Source of the DNA: Phycisphaerales bacterium AB-hyl4
GTDB lineage: Bacteria; Planctomycetota; Phycisphaerae; Phycisphaerales; Phycisphaeraceae
Direction of reading: 5' to 3'
DNA: 64,000 bases
NCBI GenBank assembly: GCA_041821185.1
Contig: JBGUBD010000006.1
Location: 62,001-126,000, forward strand
The notes under the pieces are model-generated. The model searched no databases. It was given only the letters and a program-made list of their open reading frames with translations, and was not told where the DNA came from. This document shows positions 27,298 through 36,332 of the stretch, one piece after another; position 1 is the first letter of the stretch, and each line of letters opens with the position of its first letter. The translations under genes and the position numbers were made by a program.

Positions 27298-29154
27298 TCA
27301 AGCGCGACGCGACTCGAGCACTTCCCAACGTTTGTACAACTTCGTGACCTTCGCCTGTGCCGACTCCAAGTCGCGGCAACACGCTGTAAGCCTCGCGTGG
27401 TCCGCCAGCACGTCCGGGTCCGCCATCAACGCTTCCAGCCGGGCGACTTCGGCCTCGGCGGCGGTGATATTCGACTCCATCTGATCCAACTCGCGTTGCT
27501 CTTTGTACGAGAGCTTGACCTTTGTCGCGGGCGCCGCGACAGCGGTGGCCGAGCCGGTATCGTTACGGTCGGCCTCACCTGATCGACCCCGCTTTTTCTG
27601 GCGCGACTCGGCCTCGTCCTGAGCGTTCTGCCACTGGGCAAGCTCGGCGTAAAACTTCGCGCCGCCCGCGCCATCCAATGCAAGGATGTCGGTCGAGAGG
27701 CGGTCGAGCATGAACCGGTCGTGCGTGACGAGCATGATCGCACCGGGGAAGTCGCTCAGGCTTTGTTCGAGCACTTCCAGTGACGCGATGTCCAGATCGT
27801 TGGTCGGCTCGTCGAGGATCAGCAGGTCGGCCGGCTTGAGCATCAGCCGGGCCATGAGGATGCGGGCCTGCTCGCCGCCGGAGAGGTCGCCGACGCTGAC
27901 TTTGAGTTGTTGCGCGTCGAAGAGGAATCGGCTGGCCCAGGCGTTGACGTGCACGGGCTTGTCGCGGAAGGTCACGAAGTCGCCGCCGTGGGCGAGGGCG
28001 TCGCGCAGCGATTGGCGGGGGTCCAACTCTTCACGGGCCTGGGTGAAGACGACGGTACGCAGGTTGTCGGCTCGTTTGATCGTGCCTTCGTCCGGCGACA
28101 GTTCGCCGGTGAGCAGGCGGATGAGTGTCGTCTTGCCACTGCCGTTTTCGCCCAGCAAGCCGATGCACGTGCCCGGCGAAAGCATGAGGTCCAGGTCACG
28201 AAACAGCAATCGCCCGCCCAGCGATTTGGCCAGCCCCGTCGCCACGAGCAGCTTTTGTGTCTGTCGACCGCTGGCGGCGAATTGCACGCCCGCGGCACGA
28301 CCGGGGGCGTTGCGCGATTTCAGGTCGGCCAGCTCGTCCATACGGCCGTGCGATGCGTCGATGCGCGATTTGCTCTTGGTCCGCCGAGCCTTCGCGCCCC
28401 GGCTGAGCCAACGGATGTCTTCGCGCACTTTCGAGGCGAGGCTCTGCTGCTGTTGCTGCTGCGATTCGAGAAAGTCGGCCCGCCGTTGCAGGAACGTACT
28501 GTAAGGCCCGTCCACCGAAAACACGCCGGCGGGGTAGGTCCGGTTCAACTCGACCACACGGCTCACCGCTCGCTCAAGAAAATACCGGTCGTGCGTCACC
28601 ACCACCGACGCGAACGGTTGGTTGGCGAGAATCTGCTCCAGCCACTCGATGCCACGCACGTCAAGGTGGTTGGTCGGCTCGTCCATCAGAAGCACGTCCG
28701 GCTCGCGTGCCAGCTCCCGTGCCAACGCCACCCGCTTTCGCCAACCACCCGACAGCGAGCCGACGGTGACGGACGGGTCATCCAGCCCCACCTTCGACAG
28801 CGCCACGTAGGCCAACTGTTCGCGGTCGTGCGCATCGTGAAACTGGTCAGTGAGGCCGTCGGCGAGAACGTCCAGCAACGTGGCGTGCTCGTCGAAGGCA
28901 TCCTGCTGGGCAACGTAGCCCACGCGAAGGTTCTTGCGCGAGGTGATGCCCGCCTTGGCCGAGCCGTCGCCGGGCTGATCCACGTCGGCGGTTTCCAGGC
29001 CAGCGAGGATTTTCAGCAGCGTGCTCTTGCCCGAGCCGTTGGGCCCGATCAGGCCGACGCGATCGCCCTCCTGAATGGACAGGGCGACCCCTTCGAACAG
29101 CGAGCGTGTGCCGAAGGTTTTGGTGAGGTTTTCGCAGGTGAGTAGCAGAGCCAT
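27298..29154 (-). CDS. ABC-F family ATPase (Uup-like)
   Basis: A soluble 618-residue twin ATPase with no membrane helices. The first nucleotide-binding domain has GLIGPNGSGKSTLLKIL and signature LSGGWRKRVALARELA. The second has GLLGENGSGKTTLIRLL and LSGGEQARILMARLML. Between them is the ABC-F inter-domain linker (FLESQQQQQQSLASKVRED). The C-terminal helical hairpin (residues about 540-618) is of the Uup coiled-coil type. ABC-F proteins act on ribosomes or on DNA branch stability; Uup affects transposon excision precision in E. coli. The exact role here is open. Confidence 0.9.
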   Translation of the reverse strand: MALLLTCENLTKTFGTRSLFEGVALSIQEGDRVGLIGPNGSGKSTLLKILAGLETADVDQPGDGSAKAGITSRKNLRVGYVAQQDAFDEHATLLDVLADGLTDQFHDAHDREQLAYVALSKVGLDDPSVTVGSLSGGWRKRVALARELAREPDVLLMDEPTNHLDVRGIEWLEQILANQPFASVVVTHDRYFLERAVSRVVELNRTYPAGVFSVDGPYSTFLQRRADFLESQQQQQQSLASKVREDIRWLSRGAKARRTKSKSRIDASHGRMDELADLKSRNAPGRAAGVQFAASGRQTQKLLVATGLAKSLGGRLLFRDLDLMLSPGTCIGLLGENGSGKTTLIRLLTGELSPDEGTIKRADNLRTVVFTQAREELDPRQSLRDALAHGGDFVTFRDKPVHVNAWASRFLFDAQQLKVSVGDLSGGEQARILMARLMLKPADLLILDEPTNDLDIASLEVLEQSLSDFPGAIMLVTHDRFMLDRLSTDILALDGAGGAKFYAELAQWQNAQDEAESRQKKRGRSGEADRNDTGSATAVAAPATKVKLSYKEQRELDQMESNITAAEAEVARLEALMADPDVLADHARLTACCRDLESAQAKVTKLYKRWEVLESRRA

Positions 29155-29292
29155 AAGGGAAACTGTAGTCGGCTTTGAGCGGTTGGTCGATACGGGGACG
29201 ACGGCTGTTGCCGAAGGTCAAAGTGCCCCAAATCTGCCCCAAAAGAAAACGGCGAGCCCTTGTGACTCGCCGTAAGTGCTTGCTATTTTGAA

Positions 29293-29365
<73 letters not shown>

Positions 29366-29530
29366 CTGGACGTCGCGGGCGGTTGGTGCGTCGCTGACGA
29401 AACAGCGTATTCTAAGGTTGGCGGGGGGTTCGTCAAGTATATGCCTGTCCTTAGAGTGGGGGCGGTTTCTGGCGCAGGATTGGTTTATGTCATGGACGAC
29501 TGGCTGTTTTAGTAGAAGGCAGGGTGACTG

Positions 29531-30493
29531 GTGATCGATTTGGAAGCATGGCTTGGCAGACGGATTGATGGATGGCTTGCGGCGCAGCCGGGGCCGGGTG
29601 GCCTGGATCGGCCGACGTCGCGGGCGCTGGTGACGGTGCGGGTGATGCTGGTGGGGTATTGGGTGGCGCTCGCGTTGGGAACGCATTGGCCGAGCCTTAC
29701 GTTGGTGGAGGGGGATACGGGGGTGTTGCAGGTGAACAAGGCGTTGCACGTGTCGGCGTTTGCGGGGCTGACGTTGCTTTTGACGCTGGCAATGCCGGCC
29801 GGCCGACGGCGGGGCGGGCCGAGGGGCTGGGTGGTGCAGGCGACGGTGGCGGCGGCGATCGCGGGGGTGTACTCGATCATAGACGAGGTGACGCAGGTGT
29901 TCGTTGATCGGCGAGCGAGCATGGCGGACATCGTGGCGAACCTCATCGGTGTGACGGGCATGTACCTGGTACTTGCGTCGCTGTGGTCGCGGGCGGCGAT
30001 TCGACGGGGCAGCAGTGGGGCGGCAGCGGTGACAGGGGCGAGGTGGATGGTGGTGACGGCGAGGGGGTTGCTGCTGGTGGGCGGGCCGTTGCTGTTCCTG
30101 CTGGCAGTGCTGCCGGCGGGGCATGACTTTTTGGTTTGGGTTGGCCGGCGGGTTCTGGGGCCGCAGCCGCAGCCGGGGCCGGGGTGGTGGCTGCACTTTT
30201 TTACAGCGATGGGTTGCACATGGTTGCTGGCTTGTGGATTGGTAGCAGGGCGGCGTCGGCCGGCGTTGAGCGCGCTGGTGACGATTGCGGGGATGGGGCT
30301 CGCCGGGCCGATGATTGAAATGATCCAGGCGCGCACCGGCCGGTCGTATAACGTCGAGGACGTGTACGCAAACTCGTGGGGGATACTGATAGCGATCATG
30401 GTCTGGGCAGTGGTGTTGGCGTGGTGGACGCTGGTGCGGGAGCATGACGCGGCGAGGGATCGGCTTGACCCGGGTGATGAGTCAACGAATTGA
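29531..30493 (+). CDS. VanZ-like integral membrane protein (two domains)
   Basis: A 320-residue protein with six to eight hydrophobic helices. Two VanZ-like units are visible: VLQVNKALHVSAFAGLTLLLT with SIIDEVTQVFVDRRASMADIVAN, and a second with WWLHFFTAMGCTW and PMIEMIQARTGRSYNVEDVYAN. VanZ proteins affect envelope sensitivity to glycopeptides; their activity is unknown. It starts with GTG 29531, chosen as the only suitable start before the first helix. The last four bases overlap the TTG start of murJ, so the two are probably translated together. Confidence 0.75.
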   Translation: MIDLEAWLGRRIDGWLAAQPGPGGLDRPTSRALVTVRVMLVGYWVALALGTHWPSLTLVEGDTGVLQVNKALHVSAFAGLTLLLTLAMPAGRRRGGPRGWVVQATVAAAIAGVYSIIDEVTQVFVDRRASMADIVANLIGVTGMYLVLASLWSRAAIRRGSSGAAAVTGARWMVVTARGLLLVGGPLLFLLAVLPAGHDFLVWVGRRVLGPQPQPGPGWWLHFFTAMGCTWLLACGLVAGRRRPALSALVTIAGMGLAGPMIEMIQARTGRSYNVEDVYANSWGILIAIMVWAVVLAWWTLVREHDAARDRLDPGDESTN

Positions 30494-32160
30494 CGGAAAC
30501 TGTTGAGACAACTTCGCGCGACGCCGACGCGGCCGACGCGGGCAGCGATGCGGGCGATGGCGGGTTCGTCGGCTCGGCGATGCTGGTGAGCCTGATGACG
30601 CTGCTGTCACGCATCACGGGCCTCGTGCGCGACGCGGTGCTTGCCGCGGTCTTCGGGCTCAGTGCGATCGCCGACGCGTTTTTTGTCGGCTTCCTCGTGC
30701 CGAACCTGTTCCGCCGACTGTTCGGCGAAGGCGCGCTCAGCGCCGCGTTCATCCCGCATTACACCGACCTGCTCAAACGCGACCCGGAACTGGCGAAGCG
30801 ATTCGCGTCACTTTGCCTGGGGTTGCTCACCGTACTGCTGGTGGGCATTACGCTGCTGGGCGAACTGGCGCTGGCGGGCCTGCTTGCGGCGCGGGAGTGG
30901 ACGGACACGTCGGCGTTGGCAATTCGACTGACGATGCTGATGCTGCCTTACATGCCGCTGATCTGCCTGGTGGCGTTGATCGGCGGCGTGCTGCATGTGC
31001 ACGGCCGATTCGGCCCGCCGGCCGCGGCGCCGCTGTTGTTGAATATCGTCATGATCGCAGCCGCGGCATGGGCCGCGTGGGGCGCGGGCGGCGACAGCGT
31101 GCAGGTTGCGTTCATCGTCGCGTATGGCGTGCTGCTGGCGGGTGTGTTGCAACTGGTGTGGCAGGTGGCGGTGCTGCTGCGGTGCACGAAGCTGACCGCG
31201 ACATTTGCGGGGACGTGGCCCGCGCTGCGCAGCACGCTGGTGATGCTGCTGCCGATGCTCATCGGGCTTGCGGTGTTTCAGATCAATGCGTTTCTGGACA
31301 GCCTGATTGCGATCGGCCTTTCGCCACGCGAGGGGGCGGAGACGTTTCGCGTGTTCGGACGTGACATGCGGTACCCGATCGAGACCGGCTCGGTGGCGGC
31401 GCTGCAATGGGCGCAGCGGCTGTACCAGTTCCCGCTGGGCGTGTTCGGCATTGCGGTGGCGACGGCGATCTTTCCCGCGCTCGCGGCGGCGGCGGCGACG
31501 AAGGCCGACGGCGCCATGACGGACAACTTCCGCAAGATTCTAAGGCACGGCCTGCAACTGACGGTGTTCATCGGCCTGCCCGCGAGCGTGGGCCTGCTGA
31601 TTTTGCGCGAGCCGGTCACCCGGCTGATCTATGAGCGCGGCGCGTTTGCCACGGATGATGCGATCTATGTCGCGACCATCCTGGCCGGCTACGCGGCGAG
31701 CGTGTGGGCATATTCAATGATGCACGTGCTCACCCGCGCGTTTTATGCAATGAAAGATTCGCGCACGCCGCTGCGGATCGGCTTGTCGTTGGTGGGATTC
31801 AACCTTGGGTTGAATCTTGTGCTCATCTGGCCGTTGGGCGCTGCGGGGCTGGCGTGGTCCACCGCGATCAGCGCGGCGATGCAGGTCGTACTGCTGCTAT
31901 GGTGCATTCGGCGATACGTCGATCACCCCATTGATGCGAACGTCTGGCGAAGCTGGGGGCGAACCGCGTCGCTCAGCGCGATCATGGCGGCAGTGCTGCT
32001 GCCAATGTTGTGGTTGCTCGATACGTCGAGCATGACGACGGGCCCGCTGGCGTTGGCGGTGTTCGGGCTGGTGGCGATGGGCATGGGCATCATGCTCGGC
32101 GGCGCGTGGCTGCTGAAGGCCGACGAGTTGCGATGGTTGATCAAACGGCGGGCGACTTGA
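30490..32160 (+). CDS. murJ: Lipid II flippase MurJ
   Basis: A 556-residue MOP-superfamily transporter with about fourteen helices, the protein that moves lipid II across the cytoplasmic membrane for wall synthesis. The signature MTLLSRITGLVRDAVLAAVFG precedes DAFFVGFLVPNLFRRLFGEGALSAAFIP, a core MviN/MurJ motif. The start codon is TTG, inside the VanZ-like stop. It has a short acidic leader of about 28 residues. Together with murD at 5.9-7.4 kb it supports a normal peptidoglycan wall. Confidence 0.92.
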   Translation: MTETVETTSRDADAADAGSDAGDGGFVGSAMLVSLMTLLSRITGLVRDAVLAAVFGLSAIADAFFVGFLVPNLFRRLFGEGALSAAFIPHYTDLLKRDPELAKRFASLCLGLLTVLLVGITLLGELALAGLLAAREWTDTSALAIRLTMLMLPYMPLICLVALIGGVLHVHGRFGPPAAAPLLLNIVMIAAAAWAAWGAGGDSVQVAFIVAYGVLLAGVLQLVWQVAVLLRCTKLTATFAGTWPALRSTLVMLLPMLIGLAVFQINAFLDSLIAIGLSPREGAETFRVFGRDMRYPIETGSVAALQWAQRLYQFPLGVFGIAVATAIFPALAAAAATKADGAMTDNFRKILRHGLQLTVFIGLPASVGLLILREPVTRLIYERGAFATDDAIYVATILAGYAASVWAYSMMHVLTRAFYAMKDSRTPLRIGLSLVGFNLGLNLVLIWPLGAAGLAWSTAISAAMQVVLLLWCIRRYVDHPIDANVWRSWGRTASLSAIMAAVLLPMLWLLDTSSMTTGPLALAVFGLVAMGMGIMLGGAWLLKADELRWLIKRRAT

Positions 32161-32164
32161 AAAG

Positions 32165-32193
32165 AAGCCCACGGCGTCACGCCGTGGGCTTCA
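32165..32193. repeat. 13-bp perfect palindrome between convergent genes
   Basis: GAAGCCCACGGCG-tca-CGCCGTGGGCTTC lies just after the murJ stop and before the hpnE stop. It could act as a two-way rho-independent terminator, though no long T run follows. It shares CCCACGG/CCGTGGG with the palindrome at 17881. Confidence 0.65.
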
Positions 32194-32222
32194 GCGGTTT
32201 CATATTTTATAACAGGCCGACC

Positions 32223-33758
32223 TCACCCAGACATCAATCGGTAGAGCAGGCCCGGCTGCATCGTCTCGATCGGCTCGCCCGCGGCTTCGAGGCCGAGCTG
32301 TTCAAGCACCGCGTCGGCGGCGGCGTACCCGCTGCGCGTCGCGCCTTCCATCGTCGCCGGCCAGTGCGTCTGCACCCAGTCGCCGGCGAGGTAGAAGTTG
32401 GGGATCGCGCCGGCGGTCTTCGGCCGAATGGAGTCGATACCGGGCGTGATGGAGAAGGTGGCTCGCTTTTCCTTGATCACGCGAGCATGCACCAACTCGG
32501 CATCGCGAGCCTGCGGGATGACGTTTCGCAATTCGGCCAGCGCCATGTCGCGGATGTCGTCGGCCGACCGTTCGACCCAGTCGTGTGCTGCGCTGATCAC
32601 GCCGTGCAGATGCTGCACGCGGTCGGCCGGGAGGCCGTTGTCATCGCGACGCCGTCGGCCGACGCCTTTGTTGAAGATCCAGTGCAGTGGGCTTTGCATC
32701 AGCGACAGGTGCGGCAGGCTCATCACCGGCGCGCCGTCCGGCCGACGGAGGAACAGGTGGATGCCAAGGATCGGGCTCGACTCAAAGTCGTTGAGGTGCG
32801 CCAGCCGAGCGTCCGCCTTTGCCATGCCTTCGCTGGTCATCTTCGCCAGTCGATCGAAAGGCACTGCCGCGATGTACGCATCCGCTTCAAGCTGCTTGCC
32901 CTCGCCGAGCCGAAGTGCGGTCACCTTGCCGTTGTAATATTCGAAACTGTCGGCGCTCGTGCCGGTGAGCACTTCCCCGGCGCCGCCCGCAGCCTCGCGC
33001 AGTCGACGCTCGACCGAGTCGTACAACTCGACCAGCGGCACGGTGGAAAGACCCATCTCCGAGGCGCTGTCCTCATAGAGGAAGCCTTCCTGAAAGACCT
33101 GGATGGCGTAGTTGGCGGCGACGCGGTCGAGTGATTCGTTGCAGGCGCTGGTGATGATCAGGGACCAGAATTTTTCGATCGCCCCGGCCGGCTGACGATG
33201 CGACTTCAGCCAGTCGGCGAAGCTCTCGTTCGCGTAGCGGTCGCGGCCCTTTCGGCTGACCTGGAGGATGCTGAGCATGCCCTGGGCGATAGCCCACTTC
33301 TCCTGGCCGGTGAGGTTTTCCAGCCGCCAGAGCGGGCGGAGCATGTGCAGCGGAGCGGGCACGTCGTCGGGCTCGAGTGTGTCGATATGTCCGTCGCGGC
33401 CGGCGAAGTAGAGGGCTCGTTGCCAGCGGATGCGGTCAGCGACGCCGAGGCGCTGGTAGAGGTCGATCAGGTGTGTGCAACTTCGCATGAGGACATGCTG
33501 GCAGTTGTCGAGCACTTCGCCGGTGTCGGGGTCGGTGAAGCTGGTGGCGCGTCCGCCGAGGCGTTTGCGTGACTCGACAAGCGTGACGGCGACGCCGGCC
33601 TCAGCGAGGCGGACGCCCGCGGCGATGCCCGCGAGCCCGCCACCGACGACAATCACGCGTCGGCCGTGGGCGGAAGATGTCGTGCCGGTCGTATGGGAGG
33701 AAGGGTGGCTCATGTTGGTTGCACGGCGGTCAGGGGTTGCGGATGTCATCTGGCTCAT
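32223..33758 (-). CDS. hpnE: Hydroxysqualene dehydroxylase HpnE
   Basis: A 511-residue FAD-dependent amine-oxidase-fold enzyme. The dinucleotide motif VIVVGGGLAGIAAGVRLAEAG is near residue 27, with ESRKRLGGRATSF after it. The HpnE-type DNCQHVLMRSCTHLIDLYQRLG is present, and the C-terminal FAD motif is IPNFYLAGDWVQTHWPATMEGA. HpnE reduces hydroxysqualene to squalene in the hopanoid/sterol precursor route, but hpnC, hpnD and shc are not in the window. Start 33758 lacks a clear ribosome-binding site; ATG 33710 is an alternative. The gene faces murJ. Confidence 0.8.
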   Translation of the reverse strand: MSQMTSATPDRRATNMSHPSSHTTGTTSSAHGRRVIVVGGGLAGIAAGVRLAEAGVAVTLVESRKRLGGRATSFTDPDTGEVLDNCQHVLMRSCTHLIDLYQRLGVADRIRWQRALYFAGRDGHIDTLEPDDVPAPLHMLRPLWRLENLTGQEKWAIAQGMLSILQVSRKGRDRYANESFADWLKSHRQPAGAIEKFWSLIITSACNESLDRVAANYAIQVFQEGFLYEDSASEMGLSTVPLVELYDSVERRLREAAGGAGEVLTGTSADSFEYYNGKVTALRLGEGKQLEADAYIAAVPFDRLAKMTSEGMAKADARLAHLNDFESSPILGIHLFLRRPDGAPVMSLPHLSLMQSPLHWIFNKGVGRRRRDDNGLPADRVQHLHGVISAAHDWVERSADDIRDMALAELRNVIPQARDAELVHARVIKEKRATFSITPGIDSIRPKTAGAIPNFYLAGDWVQTHWPATMEGATRSGYAAADAVLEQLGLEAAGEPIETMQPGLLYRLMSG

Positions 33759-33844
33759 GGGTGGGTAGTGTAATGTTTTTCGCCGGTTGGCTGGTTGCAG
33801 GTGCTTTCGTCGTCAGCGGTTGTTATGATGTCACGTCCCTGCGA

Positions 33845-33917
33845 GGGGCCGTAGCTCAATTGGGAGAGCGCTGCTTTTGCAAGGCAGAGGTTGACGGTTC
33901 GATCCCGTTCGGCTCCA
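33845..33917 (+). tRNA. tRNA-Ala (anticodon TGC)
   Basis: Acceptor GGGGCCG pairs with CGGCTCC (one G-T pair). The anticodon stem CTGCT/GGCAG encloses a loop with TGC at positions 34-36. The T loop is TTCGATC. Discriminator A; CCA is not encoded. Confidence 0.95.
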
Positions 33918-33929
33918 TGTTCCACGCAT

Positions 33930-33959
33930 GCCGCACTTGAACTCAAGTGCGGCTTTTTT
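33930..33959 (+). terminator. Rho-independent terminator after tRNA-Ala
   Basis: An 11-bp perfect stem (GCCGCACTTGA / TCAAGTGCGGC) with a 2-base loop is followed directly by six Ts. It lies 12 bases after the tRNA-Ala end. Confidence 0.9.
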
Positions 33960-34011
33960 ATTGGCTTGCATAGGCACATCGCCAGTCAACGTCGACTTGG
34001 CTTCCGCCGGC

Positions 34012-34078
34012 GCGCCCATAACCTTGATTGAAGTGTTAACCACACGGTTGCTGGTTCGAGCCCTGCTCGGGGAGGGAT
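34012..34078 (+). pseudogene. tRNA-Asn 3'-half relic
   Basis: The T arm and acceptor read TTGCTGGTTCGAGCCCTGCTCGGGGAG, one T-stem and one acceptor change away from the usual bacterial tRNA-Asn 3' half. A GTTAA anticodon-loop-like stretch is present at about 34037, but the anticodon stem does not pair and the 5' half is not recognisable. A decayed or partial tRNA. It may be a scar of integration, since the accessory region begins directly after it. Confidence 0.45.
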
Positions 34079-34282
34079 AGGCTGGCTCCATTGTTTCTCA
34101 TTCAAGCTGGATCAAGTTTCCCGTGGCAGGCCAGATACTGATTCCATTGCTTCCCATCATCAAAGCACCGAATCTTCTTGACCGTCACGCAAAGCTGTGA
34201 TAGTTTGATTGCGCGGGAAGTCATGGTTGGGACTCGTGATTGTTTCGTCATGGGGTTCCGCACGTTGCGAAAGGCTGTGGTG

Positions 34283-35356
34283 ATGGCGGCTTCTGTTGAA
34301 CCGACATTTCAACGAGTTCGGATGGCGGACGTCGCGAAGCAAGCTCGCGTGTCGCGTACCACGGCAGCAAAGGTGCTGTTCAATACCGGCGGCAGCAACA
34401 CGCGCGTGGGCGCCGAGACTGTCAAGCGAGTTCGTCGGATCGCTGATGAAATGGGGTATCAGCCGCACATCGCCGCCCAGCAGCTTGCGGGTAAGCCTAC
34501 GCGTCTGATTGGGGTCATCCTCGACGCGAAAGCCCCCCCCCAGTTCACCCGCATGCTCGAGACCATCGAGGGCGTGGCGGCCGATCGGAACTACCGCCTC
34601 TTGGTTGGGTACGTCAACGGGAGTCTTGAGCAAATTGAGGAGTACGTCAAGGAGTTCTGCGGCCGCGGGGTCGAGGGGGCCATTTGCCTAGCCCACACTT
34701 ATCCTGATTTTGGTCACCGCATTCCTCCGCTTTTCAACGGCCTTCCGAACACCATCTTCATTCATAAGCCACTTAGTTCTGACAGCGTGTCTTATGTTAC
34801 CCCCGACTATGAGAAGGTCGGGTACCTTGGCACGTGGCATCTGCTCAAACAGGGATGTCGGCGCATCGTCTTGTTGCGATCGCAGAGCCGATATGAGGGC
34901 ATGCTGGATTGGAAAGCCGGCTACCAGCGGGCAATGGACGAAAGCGAACATCCCTATCGACCGGAACTGGTCTGGCACGGTCCGACGCTTCGGCTCAACC
35001 GCCCACGGCTGGTGAATCGTTGCCTTGACGACGTGCTACATCTTAAGCCAGAGGCGATCTTCGCAAGCAACGACGAGTCGGCATTGTGGGTGATCCGTGG
35101 TCTGCGCGACCGAGGTCTTCGCGTGCCGGAGGATATTGCCGTTCTCAGCGGCTGTCGGCAGACCTTCGGACGCGCCGCTGTCCCCTCCATCACCGCCATC
35201 GACCAGCGCGGGCGCGCGGTCGCCAAACAAGCAGCGCGGGCCGTCTGCCAGATGGCCGAAGGTGACGTACGAGCCAATCGCCGCGTCTGTGGAGGCATCA
35301 TTGTTCCGCCTCGTTTGGTCATCGCTGAATCCTGTGGCGCAAGAAATGAGAAGTGA
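34283..35356 (+). CDS. LacI-family transcriptional regulator
   Basis: About 357 residues. The N-terminal LacI HTH reads RMADVAKQARVSRTTAAKVLF, followed by the hinge-like HIAAQQLAGKP. The ligand-binding domain has RLIGVILD, then PEAIFASNDESALWVIRGLR near its end, typical of the periplasmic-binding-protein fold. ATG 34283 is the best start because it is closest to the HTH, with AAAGG upstream. Probably represses the downstream PEP-CTERM, secreted and pseudopilin genes in response to a sugar. The last 63 bases recur at 36193. Confidence 0.85.
   Translation: MAASVEPTFQRVRMADVAKQARVSRTTAAKVLFNTGGSNTRVGAETVKRVRRIADEMGYQPHIAAQQLAGKPTRLIGVILDAKAPPQFTRMLETIEGVAADRNYRLLVGYVNGSLEQIEEYVKEFCGRGVEGAICLAHTYPDFGHRIPPLFNGLPNTIFIHKPLSSDSVSYVTPDYEKVGYLGTWHLLKQGCRRIVLLRSQSRYEGMLDWKAGYQRAMDESEHPYRPELVWHGPTLRLNRPRLVNRCLDDVLHLKPEAIFASNDESALWVIRGLRDRGLRVPEDIAVLSGCRQTFGRAAVPSITAIDQRGRAVAKQAARAVCQMAEGDVRANRRVCGGIIVPPRLVIAESCGARNEK
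35294..35356 (+). repeat. 63-bp direct repeat, copy A (lacI 3' end)
   Basis: Copy A is the last 63 bases of the LacI gene; copy B is at 36193-36256. They differ at only a handful of positions, including a one-base insertion. Together they bracket the PEP-CTERM gene. Confidence 0.85.
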
Positions 35357-35455
35357 CGCGGCACTAGTCATTCTAAAAAAGAACGTAGCACTACTACCAC
35401 CCGTTTTGTATCCATGTAACTGTCTGATCCTTTTACCTTTCTCAGGAGAAATGAG

Positions 35456-36199
35456 ATGAAGCTTCCACGCACACAGCGTTTGATCGCCCGCACTGCAGGA
35501 CTCTGTCTGGGCATGGCCACCTTTGCTCTCAGTACGCCCGTTTACGCTGATGTGATTGTAAGCTACCCCCTTAACTGGAGTGGTGGCAACGTAGTCGAAA
35601 CCTCTGCGCCTGCCGGATCCGTCCATCCTGACGTGACGGCCTCGGACTACAACGCTTTGGGCGGCACCGAAATTTCACGCAGTAGCCAGACTCACTTTAT
35701 TCGTGTGGATAGTGGTGATAATGCCGCCAAGCTGGCGACAATTGCGGACTCGATTGCCAATGATATGTATGGCCAGTTCGAAGTCACGGTCGATCCAGGT
35801 ATGCTACTAAACCTGAGCTCACTCGAATTCGGCATGCAGATCACCCGCGGCGCTGATACGGAGTTTTTCACTGTCCATCTTCGCAGCAGTCTCGATAACT
35901 ATGCGAGTGACATTGACACTGCGACGCTGATGGGCGACAGCGATGTAGAAAACGTAGACGGCTCCGCATTGTTTGATCTGACGGATGCGGCATTTCAAAA
36001 TCTGACAGATCCCATCGATTTCCGGCTATATATGGTCACGGATATCGGCTCACGTACCGATGGCTCCAATATCGTCCGCATCGCGTCCGATGTCGTGCTT
36101 AACGGCACTGTTGTGCCGGAGCCGAGCGCAGTTGCATTAATGGGGCTCGGTAGTTTACTCGTGTTGGGACGTCGTCGTCGCGCCTGTGATAAGGCATGA
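35456..36199 (+). CDS. PEP-CTERM sorting-domain protein
   Basis: 247 residues. A signal peptide (GLCLGMATFALSTPVYA) is followed by a beta-rich, Asp/Ser/Thr-rich region with no known fold. The C-terminus is a PEP-CTERM anchor: VPEPSAVALMGLGSLLVLGRRRRA. Exosortase is expected to process such proteins, but none is in the window. AGGAG lies eight bases upstream of ATG 35456. Its last codons (KA-stop) fall inside the 63-bp direct repeat copy B, so the gene may have arrived as a unit. Confidence 0.85.
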   Translation: MKLPRTQRLIARTAGLCLGMATFALSTPVYADVIVSYPLNWSGGNVVETSAPAGSVHPDVTASDYNALGGTEISRSSQTHFIRVDSGDNAAKLATIADSIANDMYGQFEVTVDPGMLLNLSSLEFGMQITRGADTEFFTVHLRSSLDNYASDIDTATLMGDSDVENVDGSALFDLTDAAFQNLTDPIDFRLYMVTDIGSRTDGSNIVRIASDVVLNGTVVPEPSAVALMGLGSLLVLGRRRRACDKA

Positions 36200-36256
36200 T
36201 TGTTCCGCCTCGTTTGGTTCGTCGCTGAATCCTGTGGCGCAAGAAAAGAGAAGTGA
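36193..36256 (+). repeat. 63-bp direct repeat, copy B
   Basis: This copy of the lacI 3' end overlaps the PEP-CTERM stop codon and runs to an equivalent TGA. See copy A at 35294-35356. The repeats are about 900 bases apart. Confidence 0.85.
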
Positions 36257-36332
36257 GTAGCCTGGTCTGAAACCTCTGATGTTCATCTGACATTGTATTT
36301 GCACGTGTGAACAAGTTTTTCAGTAAGAGATT

